Origin: Bacillota bacterium
GTDB lineage: Bacteria; Bacillota; Clostridia; Acetivibrionales; DSM-1351
Length of the DNA: 21,121 bases
Reading direction: 5' to 3'
Assembly (NCBI GenBank): GCA_023431385.1
Contig: JAEYWA010000001.1
Coordinates: forward strand, 1 to 21,121
Shown piece after piece: positions 15,844-21,121 of the stretch. The notes beneath the pieces were generated by a model, which saw nothing but the letters and a program-made list of their open reading frames with translations, made no database searches and was not told the DNA's origin. The position numbers were made by a program, and so were the translations under genes. How positions within the stretch are numbered: position 1 is the first letter of the stretch; every line of letters starts with the position of its first letter.

Positions 15844-16661
15844 TGGATTATATAAAAAGAAATTTACAGGTAGTAAAAGCAGTAGCAATGGTAACTTACA
15901 AGGAATGGAGTGCCTACCGTACTCACTCCATGGTTTCCATCTTTGTAGGTCCGGTTTATTTTATAGTACAATATTTTATCTGGAAGGCAGTATATTCGGG
16001 AAATAATGCCATAAACGGGATGGAGCTTCCCCAAATACTGACTTATTTCGGTGTTACTGCGCTGATCGGTTATTTAACTATGGACTTTGCGGACTGGAAT
16101 TTGCAAATGCTGGTAAGGACAGGGAAGTTTCTGACATTTGCCCTTCGGCCAATACACCATAGATTTTTTGCGCTGTCACAAAAAATAGGACACCGTATTT
16201 TAGGCTTTATTTTTGAATTTATACCCTGCCTTTTAATATTTGTGTTCATATTTAAGGTTAATATGATGCCGGCAAGTCTTGGGTGGACAGTTCTTTCAAT
16301 TGGACTTGCCTTCATGATGAATTTTTATCTGAATTACATAATTGGATTGACAGCCTTTTGGCTTGTTCAAACTACAAGCATACGAAGCGTATTTCAGTTG
16401 CTGCAGGCTATTTTTTCAGGAGGCCTCATTCCTCTGGTATTCTTCCCGGAGTCTTTACAGAAACTGCTGTTCTTTCTGCCTTTTCAGTATATTTCCTATG
16501 TTCCTACCATGGTGTATACAGGTAAATATTCACTTGCGGGGATTACCATGAGTATACCGCAAATAGTGGGAATACAGGCTATGGCAGTATTGTTGATCGC
16601 GTTAACAAGTGAAATTATATACAAAGCATCGATGAAAAGGTTTACAGGAGTAGGTGCATGA
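15843..16661 (+). CDS. ABC-2 type transporter permease (first subunit)
   Basis: 272 residues. Start ATG 15843 is chosen over the ATG six codons earlier because GGGGTTGA (15831-15838) is well placed and the stop/start overlap TAATG is typical of coupling. The protein has six hydrophobic segments after a basic N-terminus containing K-E-W-S-A-Y-R-T-H-S. This pattern belongs to the ABC2_membrane_6/DUF990 family, one of two permeases that work with a dedicated ATPase (the COG4586/COG4587/COG3694 type, from memory). These are thought to be exporters; the substrate is unknown. The second permease and the ATPase follow on the same strand. Confidence 0.8.
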   Translation: MDYIKRNLQVVKAVAMVTYKEWSAYRTHSMVSIFVGPVYFIVQYFIWKAVYSGNNAINGMELPQILTYFGVTALIGYLTMDFADWNLQMLVRTGKFLTFALRPIHHRFFALSQKIGHRILGFIFEFIPCLLIFVFIFKVNMMPASLGWTVLSIGLAFMMNFYLNYIIGLTAFWLVQTTSIRSVFQLLQAIFSGGLIPLVFFPESLQKLLFFLPFQYISYVPTMVYTGKYSLAGITMSIPQIVGIQAMAVLLIALTSEIIYKASMKRFTGVGA

Positions 16662-16702
16662 CTAGATATCAGCTTTATATGTATTTGTGTATTCAAGTTT
16701 AG

Positions 16703-16725
16703 AAAAAAGCACCGGGCGTTTTTTT
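16703..16725 (+). terminator. weak terminator-like hairpin between the two permease genes
   Basis: AAAAAAGC (16703-16710) can pair with GTTTTTTT (16718-16725) including one G-U pair, around a GC-rich loop. The T-run of seven bases is embedded in the 3' arm. It could act as partial attenuation or as an mRNA end. Confidence 0.35.
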
Positions 16726-16737
16726 ATTATTATTTGT

Positions 16738-16752
16738 CGCTGCGTGGCAGCG
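16738..16752 (+). promoter_or_regulatory. short stable hairpin before the second permease
   Basis: CGCTGC (16738-16743) pairs perfectly with GCAGCG (16747-16752) around a three-base loop, four bases before the GGGG of the ribosome site. It may modulate translation or protect a processed mRNA end. Confidence 0.4.
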
Positions 16753-16765
16753 GAATGGGGTTATG

Positions 16766-17551
16766 ATGAAAGTTAATTATGTGGGAATTTACATGGAGTG
16801 CATAAGAGTATCCTTTGCATCTGCCGCCACTTACAGGTTCAATTTTATTTTAAGCACAATTATTATGTTAATAAGTAATATACTTTTTCCATTGGTTACC
16901 ATTCTAATTTATGGTTCGGGTGCCAGCTTCCCTGAGTGGTCCTTTTATGAGGTTCTGCTTATTCAAGCTGTATTCACTTTATCAGCCGGAATTTCAAATA
17001 TGTTATTTAATGGCGTGTTATGGGCAACCATGCGCTACATAATTGACGGAAGTCTGGAAATAGTTCTGATTAAGCCGGTTGACTGTCTGTTCTTTTTGAT
17101 AGCATCAACCTTTGAACTTGATAGTATCGGCCTTGTTGCCGGTGGAGGTATTATGTTTGGTATTGCGGCTGCAAACATTGGGTCCATATCATTATCTATG
17201 TGGCTTCAGTTTTTATTGCTGTTTATTTCGGGACTATTGGTAATGATGGGAATGTCACTTATTATGGCAGCTACTTCCTTTAAATGGGTGGGAAATTCCA
17301 GAATACCAGAGATATTTGAGAGTATAAAGTCCTTTGGGAAATATCCTCAAAGTATATTAAACAAGGCTGTTGCAAACTTTTCTGCATTTATTATTCCAGT
17401 GGCAATGGTCGGATGTTTCCCAGCAGCCGCATTACTTGGCAGAGCAGATTTTTTAATGTTTGTAGCAATTATACCATGTGTTATATTTGCACTGCTGGGA
17501 ATATTTTTGTACAAATACATGATACACCTGTATGAAGGGGTTGGAGGTTAG
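16766..17551 (+). CDS. ABC-2 type transporter permease (second subunit)
   Basis: 261 residues. The ATGs at 16763 and 16766 are adjacent; the second is better spaced from GGGG (16757-16760). The product has six hydrophobic segments and a conserved-looking block around I-D-G-S-L-E-I-V-L-I-K-P-V-D (about residues 91-104), close to a motif (D-G-x-L-D-x-x-L-x-x-P) common in this permease family. The C-terminal region P-Q-S-I-L-N-K, then the last helix and a short tail, also fits. It pairs with the previous permease. The gap of about 100 bases between the two, with two hairpins, is unusual for genes whose products should be made in equal amounts. Its TAG stop (17549-17551) lies in a GGAGGTTA segment that can pair with downstream leader RNA. 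Confidence 0.8.
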   Translation: MKVNYVGIYMECIRVSFASAATYRFNFILSTIIMLISNILFPLVTILIYGSGASFPEWSFYEVLLIQAVFTLSAGISNMLFNGVLWATMRYIIDGSLEIVLIKPVDCLFFLIASTFELDSIGLVAGGGIMFGIAAANIGSISLSMWLQFLLLFISGLLVMMGMSLIMAATSFKWVGNSRIPEIFESIKSFGKYPQSILNKAVANFSAFIIPVAMVGCFPAAALLGRADFLMFVAIIPCVIFALLGIFLYKYMIHLYEGVGG

Positions 17552-17589
17552 TTTTAAAGACTTCGCTAAGCTCGTCCTCCAAACTAACC
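17546..17589 (+). promoter_or_regulatory. hairpin spanning the stop codon of the second permease gene
   Basis: GGTTAGTTT (17546-17554) pairs perfectly with AAACTAACC (17581-17589). The TAG stop codon is inside the first arm. GGAGG (17543-17547) could instead pair with CCTCC (17576-17580). No T-run follows, so it is not a standard terminator. Confidence 0.6.
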
Positions 17590-17599
17590 AATGAATTTA

Positions 17600-17645
17600 T
17601 GGCCGCGCGATATATTCAAAGTATCTTTGAAAACGCGCATGGCCA
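17600..17645 (+). promoter_or_regulatory. 46-base GC-rich hairpin in the permease-ATPase gap
   Basis: TGGCC (17600-17604) pairs with GGCCA (17641-17645), GCGCG (17605-17609) with CGCGC (17634-17638), and TTCAAAG (17615-17621) with CTTTGAA (17625-17631) around TAT. A two-base bulge and a small internal loop interrupt 17 base pairs. It is much more GC-rich at its base than the surroundings. Confidence 0.65.
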
Positions 17646-17732
17646 ATTAACCTCCTTTATTCGCCTTATAGCGGTAAAGGATATATATTTCTGTACATTT
17701 TATGGCCGCTACTACGGCTCATGGAGGTTAAT
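17646..17732 (+). promoter_or_regulatory. RNA structure hiding the ATPase ribosome site
   Basis: ATTAACCTCC (17646-17655) is the exact complement of GGAGGTTAAT (17723-17732), which contains the Shine-Dalgarno of the ATPase gene (ATG 17734). Two hairpins lie inside the closing stem. One uses TTTA/TAAA and CGC/GCG (17656-17678). The other uses ATGGCCG with CGGC-CAT (17702-17722) and one bulged T. Together this is a three-way junction. The same anti-Shine-Dalgarno can also pair with GGAGGTTA at 17543-17550. Confidence 0.6.
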
Positions 17733-17733
17733 A

Positions 17734-18726
17734 ATGGATATTATTACTGTGAAAAACTTGAATAAGACCTATGAGACATATAAAAGGGGCAGTAAGTTTT
17801 CTGAAACGGTAAAAAGCTTCTTTAAAAGAGAAAAGGTTATTATTAATGCTGTTAAGGATATTTCCTTTACGGTGGGTGAAGGGGAAATAGCAGGAATACT
17901 TGGCCCTAACGGTGCAGGGAAATCAACTACTATAAAAATGCTTACAGGTACCCTTTTTCCTTCCGAAGGAGAAATCAAGGTAATGGGTTATACCCCCCAT
18001 AAGGAAAGATCTACTTATGTGCGTAATATTGGTGCTGTGTTCGGACAGAAATCCCAGCTTATTTGGGATATTCCTCCATTGGACAGCTTTAACATGAACA
18101 AGGCTATCTATTCAATATCGGACAGGGATTTCAAAGCTACTCTTGATAACCTTACAGGCTTATTTGAGGTTGAAGATATAGTATCAAAGCCTACCAGAGT
18201 ACTATCCCTGGGTGAGAGAATGAAGTGTGAATTTATCATGGCAATGCTCCACAAGCCTAAAATCGTTTTCCTGGACGAGCCTACCATAGGTCTGGATGTT
18301 ATTGCAAAACAGCGTATAAGAGCCTTTATAAAGGAGATGAATTCCCAGGGGACTACCTTTATTCTGACCACCCATGACCTTGAAGATGTTGAGCAGCTGG
18401 CTCAGAAGGTTGTTATTATTAATCATGGTCAAAAGGTGTTTGATGATTCCCTTCAAAATCTTCAGCTTGCTCTGGGTTCAAAGAAAATCATACATTTAAT
18501 GCTAACAAGGCCCCTGCCAGTAATGCAAATTGACAATGCTCAAATTGTTGAAAAGAAATCTGATTATGAGTATACTCTCGAGGTAGATTTGGGTAACAGC
18601 TCCATCAATGCCTTTATAAGATACTTAACAGATCTTTGTGAGTTCTCGGATATTTCAATTAAGGAGCTTCCCATGGAAAAAATTATAACACAGATTTACG
18701 AGGGACATGGTGTAGCCAATCTATAA
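17734..18726 (+). CDS. ABC-2 type transporter ATPase
   Basis: 330 residues. The start is ATG 17734 behind TGGAGGTTAATA; an upstream in-frame extension to 17599 runs through the structured RNA and has no family resemblance. It has Walker A GPNGAGKST (57-65), signature LSLGER (157-162), Walker B IVFLDEP (177-183) with the following T-I-G-L-D, and the switch His at 214 in TTHD. LSLGER in place of LSGGQ is characteristic of the ATPases that go with DUF990-type permeases. The domain is preceded by an extra stretch (about 10-35) with Lys-rich V-K-S-F-F-K-R-E, also seen in that group, and followed by a C-terminal domain of about 95 residues. It energises the two permeases encoded upstream. A terminator follows at 18751. 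Confidence 0.9.
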   Translation: MDIITVKNLNKTYETYKRGSKFSETVKSFFKREKVIINAVKDISFTVGEGEIAGILGPNGAGKSTTIKMLTGTLFPSEGEIKVMGYTPHKERSTYVRNIGAVFGQKSQLIWDIPPLDSFNMNKAIYSISDRDFKATLDNLTGLFEVEDIVSKPTRVLSLGERMKCEFIMAMLHKPKIVFLDEPTIGLDVIAKQRIRAFIKEMNSQGTTFILTTHDLEDVEQLAQKVVIINHGQKVFDDSLQNLQLALGSKKIIHLMLTRPLPVMQIDNAQIVEKKSDYEYTLEVDLGNSSINAFIRYLTDLCEFSDISIKELPMEKIITQIYEGHGVANL

Positions 18727-18750
18727 TTAGTTATAACCCTCAAATTATTA

Positions 18751-18787
18751 AGGAGTAGGGATTTTAAATCAAATCGCTGCTCCTTTT
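18751..18787 (+). terminator. terminator of the hydrolase/ABC operon
   Basis: AGGAGTAGGGATTT (18751-18764) pairs with AAATCGCTGCTCCT (18771-18784) with one G-U pair and one mismatch, followed by TTTT to 18787. It lies 24 bases after the ATPase stop. Confidence 0.8.
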
Positions 18788-18873
18788 ATACTTTTTAAGA
18801 TACTTAAAAGTTACTTGCTATAGCATGTGAATATCGGCAAAGTATGAACCTCAAACTGTAAAATCTTGCTCGG

Positions 18874-18902
18874 TTGACATAATGCATACTTGTTGTTAAC
18901 AT
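18874..18902 (+). promoter_or_regulatory. promoter of the chitinase gene
   Basis: TTGACA (18874-18879) is a perfect -35. TAACAT (18897-18902) at 17-base spacing is the -10, with the extended TG at 18894-18895. The transcript would start near 18909, leaving a leader of about 35 bases. Confidence 0.7.
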
Positions 18903-18943
18903 AAATAAATAAATTTATAATGTTACATAGAAGGGTTATGGTT

Positions 18944-20239
18944 ATGAAGTTTTTTAGGAAATTCTGTTTGTTAACATATCTTCTGATTATTACAGTTATA
19001 TCAGTTAGTTTATTAGGTTTTAGCTCTTATGGAGCAGAGGGGAATAAAATACAAAAGCTTTATGCGGGAAAGACGACAACAAATGCATATAGCACAGCTA
19101 GTCTTCTGGCATTAAAAGCATATAAAGCATACATAAATGGAGCTTATGGAGACAATGAAACTGCTTCGGGTTCTGGAACCGGCCTGAGTAAAAGGGTTGT
19201 TGGGTATTACGCAGCATGGGCGGCGTACTCCGGTTTTACTCCAGATAAGCTGGATGCTGAAAAATTGACCCACATAAATTATGCCTTCGCGAATATTGGA
19301 AGTGATTTGAAGATAATTCTCGGTTATCCCGATATTGATCCTGCAAACATAAATAAACTGAATGCTTTGAAGAAAAAAAATCCAAACCTTAAAACTTTAA
19401 TTTCTGTAGGCGGCTGGTCCTGGTCCGGGAGGTTCTCCGATGCAGCTCTTACCGATGCTTCAAGAACAGCTTTTGCCGACAGTAGCGTAGATTTTATTGT
19501 TAAATACGGATTTGATGGGATAGATATTGATTGGGAATACCCGGTGACAGGTGGTTTGTCCACAAATGTAAAGAGACCTCAGGATAAACAAAACTTTACA
19601 TTACTGTTGAAAAAGCTTAGGGAAAAGCTGGATGCTCAGAGTCTCGCCGATGGGAAACAGTACTTATTAACAATAGCCGGTGGTGCAGGTGATTGGTATA
19701 TCAACAATACTGAACTTGGGATAGTTCATCAGTATTTGGATTATGCAAATGTTATGACCTACGATATTCATGGAAACTGGGATAGTTTTACCGATTTTAA
19801 TGCCCCCCTATACAATAATACAGATACCTCACCTCAGTTAAAGTGGAGTGTAGACTCAGCGGTAAATAGCTGGCTAAAAACGGGAATACCTGCAAAGAAG
19901 CTTGTGATGGGTGTGCCGTTTTATGGTTACAGGTATACAACCGTAACCAATGCCAATAACGGCTTATATCAGACTTATTCCGGTGGCTCATCGATCAGCT
20001 ACGCTAATATAGTAGCAAACTATTTAAATGCTCGAGGTTTTACAAGATACTTCCATAAGCAGTCGATGATACCCTGGCTGTTTAACGGTTCAACTTTTAT
20101 AAGCTATGAGGATGAGCAGTCAATCGGATTAAAAGCACAGTACATAAAGGATAAAAATCTTGGTGGTGCAGCTGTGTGGGAGCTGAGCCAGGACCCCAAT
20201 AAGGTTCTGCTGAGTGCTCTATACAACGGAATAAGGTAA
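18944..20239 (+). CDS. secreted GH18 family glycoside hydrolase, chitinase type
   Basis: 431 residues. The start is ATG 18944, eight bases after AGAAGGG (18929-18935); two upstream in-frame ATGs fit that site less well. A signal peptide (about 1-31, cleavage after SYGA) exports it. Residues about 80-431 are a GH18 barrel: ISVGGWSWS (153-161), FDGIDIDWEYP (190-200, with Glu198 as catalytic acid), MTYDIHG (271-277) and the C-terminal barrel Trp412 in VWELSQD. The enzyme should hydrolyse beta-1,4-N-acetylglucosamine polymers by substrate-assisted catalysis with retention. No carbohydrate-binding module or complete dockerin is attached. Between signal and barrel lies a 50-residue piece with NAYSTASLLALKAYKAYI, resembling the helix of a dockerin repeat but without the calcium-binding Asp/Asn loop, then a Gly/Ser linker. 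It is monocistronic. Confidence 0.92.
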   Translation: MKFFRKFCLLTYLLIITVISVSLLGFSSYGAEGNKIQKLYAGKTTTNAYSTASLLALKAYKAYINGAYGDNETASGSGTGLSKRVVGYYAAWAAYSGFTPDKLDAEKLTHINYAFANIGSDLKIILGYPDIDPANINKLNALKKKNPNLKTLISVGGWSWSGRFSDAALTDASRTAFADSSVDFIVKYGFDGIDIDWEYPVTGGLSTNVKRPQDKQNFTLLLKKLREKLDAQSLADGKQYLLTIAGGAGDWYINNTELGIVHQYLDYANVMTYDIHGNWDSFTDFNAPLYNNTDTSPQLKWSVDSAVNSWLKTGIPAKKLVMGVPFYGYRYTTVTNANNGLYQTYSGGSSISYANIVANYLNARGFTRYFHKQSMIPWLFNGSTFISYEDEQSIGLKAQYIKDKNLGGAAVWELSQDPNKVLLSALYNGIR

Positions 20240-20370
20240 CGCTAATATTATAGCCTGAAATGTAAAAGTGGTTCAAAACATGATGAAATGCAGTCAAACA
20301 ATTTTTTAGTTCTGTCAGTAATAGTTTAATATAATTTGATTTATAATTTAATTTGCGATATGTACGTTAG
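20240..20370. other. AT-rich spacer behind the chitinase gene
   Basis: No gene is seen. There is no convincing hairpin with a U-run for the chitinase transcript here; the nested inverted repeat that begins at 20371 may serve instead. A small TGTAC/GTACA stem (20361-20374) overlaps the start of that element. Confidence 0.5.
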
Positions 20371-20478
20371 TACAAATAACTTCAATGTGGAAGCATGGTA
20401 GAAAAGTGGTAAAGGAAAATAAGCCTGGTTATTTTTCATTATCATTTTTCGTGTGCAACACAGTGAAGTTATTTTGTA
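20371..20478. repeat. nested inverted repeat, possible MITE or structured RNA
   Basis: The outer arms AAATAACTTC (20374-20383) and GAAGTTATTT (20465-20474) are exact complements; TACA/TGTA extend them outside with one bulged T, and GTG/CAC inside beyond a 3x3 loop. Inside lies a 22-bp hairpin, 20401-20422 with 20429-20450, having three G-U pairs and one mismatch around GCCTGG. No coding frame covers it. Confidence 0.6.
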
Positions 20479-20548
20479 TGGAAGTATATTGCTAAATATA
20501 GAACGATAAATCAATTTTTAAAAAACTATCTATTAGCAAAAATACTAT

Positions 20549-20577
20549 TTGACAAATAAATACTTCGGGCGTAGAAT
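20549..20577 (+). promoter_or_regulatory. consensus promoter of the MarR gene
   Basis: TTGACA (20549-20554), 17 bases, then TAGAAT (20572-20577). This is a near-consensus vegetative promoter. Transcription would start near 20584, with AAGGGAG at 20609-20615 as ribosome site. Confidence 0.75.
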
Positions 20578-20624
20578 ATAAAATATACTTCGAACAAAGA
20601 ATTAATTTAAGGGAGTGTTTAAGA

Positions 20625-21121
20625 ATTCAAAACGAAGGCTTCGACTTTGAAACATTATTATTTGACTATATAGATGAGTTGAAATTCCTGCTTTTTCCGG
20701 ATCAATGGAGTACAGCTTTTATGGAGTACTCAAAAAATGAGATATTGGTGCTTATTTATCTCTTTAAAAGGAAAACGGCCAACATGACCGAACTGTCAGA
20801 GTATATTTGTGCACCTTTAAACACATCCACCGGAGTAATCAGCAGGCTTGAGAAAAAGAATATGGTTCAGAGAGTAAGGGGAAATGAAGACAGAAGAGTA
20901 GTAAACATTGTATTAACCTCAGCTGCCAAAGCTTTTATTGAAGAGGAGAAGAAACTGCTTTCCTTTTATCTCAATGAGATATACAAAGCTCTTACAGAAG
21001 AAGAGAAGGCAGCTGGAATGAGTATTTACAATAAGATTATAACTACTCTGAAAAAGGGAAGATCAGTAGAAAACCAAAGCGGTGATACAGTTAAAAGAGT
21101 TAAGAGGATTAATATTGAATA
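20625..21121 (+). CDS. MarR-family transcription regulator, 3' end cut by the window
   Basis: The frame runs from the promoter-proximal region to the last base without a stop, giving at least 165 residues. It has a first helix (F-D-Y-I-D-E-L-K-F-L-L), then E-I-L-V-L-I-Y-L, a winged helix-turn-helix (MTELSEYICAPLNTSTGVISRLEKKNMVQR) and the wing with N-E-D-R-R-V-V-N-I-V-L-T. These are standard for MarR dimers. Helices after that complete the dimer interface, followed by a basic tail. The start is uncertain. The ribosome site AAGGGAG points to about 20620-20626, where the only plausible in-frame codon is ATT 20625. TTG 20679 and ATG 20721 are in frame but would remove the first helix. A GTG at 20615 is in another frame that stops after 11 codons. 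Divergent use of ATT, or a one-base error in the AAAA at 20629-20632, are the two explanations. Confidence 0.8.
   Translation, partial: MQNEGFDFETLLFDYIDELKFLLFPDQWSTAFMEYSKNEILVLIYLFKRKTANMTELSEYICAPLNTSTGVISRLEKKNMVQRVRGNEDRRVVNIVLTSAAKAFIEEEKKLLSFYLNEIYKALTEEEKAAGMSIYNKIITTLKKGRSVENQSGDTVKRVKRINIE

Noticed and set aside
17599..17733. 45-codon N-terminal extension of the ABC ATPase
   Set aside because: It is formed from the structured RNA region, lacks family similarity, and a strong ribosome site precedes ATG 17734.
17769..18456. Minus-strand frames opposite the ABC ATPase
   Set aside because: They are antisense shadows of a clearly coding gene, with no start signals.

Overview
The window is AT-rich DNA with strong Shine-Dalgarno sites (AGGAGG type), frequent TTG starts and U-tailed hairpin terminators. 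The protein families are typical of Firmicutes, most likely a mesophilic, polysaccharide-degrading clostridium of the Ruminiclostridium/Clostridium kind. That assignment is an inference from style and gene content; no rRNA, tRNA or diagnostic marker is present. I see no CRISPR array, phage or intact insertion sequence.

Left part (1-7725): the 3' end of a HEXXH-type metallopeptidase gene is followed by a promoter and a tightly packed five-gene operon. Two sugar-importer type permeases (MalF-like and MalG-like) come first. They are followed by a HlyD-type membrane fusion protein, a MacB/FtsX-like membrane protein and a lipoprotein that joins a beta-propeller-like N-terminal half to a family 1 solute-binding C-terminal half. 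Importer parts and parts normally seen in exporter/mechanotransmission machines lie in one transcription unit with no ATPase gene in view. This is the best candidate here for an undescribed system.

Middle (7808-13430): after a terminator come an AraC regulator with a GyrI-like effector domain, a leucine-carboxyl-methyltransferase-family enzyme, and a roughly 480-residue multi-spanning permease of unknown substrate behind a structured leader. On the opposite strand a second AraC/GyrI-type regulator is followed by a DUF3788 protein whose last codons lie inside a convergent terminator hairpin.

Right part (13392-18787): one operon appears to contain two tandem paralogous serine hydrolases of the class C beta-lactamase/esterase fold, two ABC-2 type permeases and their ATPase. 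The hydrolase and permease genes overlap by one base. The gap before the ATPase gene is highly structured RNA: its Shine-Dalgarno can pair perfectly with an upstream 10-base anti-Shine-Dalgarno, and a second copy of the same GGAGGTTA lies at the stop codon of the preceding gene.

End (18874-21121): a secreted GH18 chitinase-type enzyme with its own promoter, then a 108-bp nested inverted repeat, then a MarR regulator running off the window. The MarR gene has a consensus promoter and a good ribosome site but no ATG, GTG or TTG where one is expected; an ATT is there instead.
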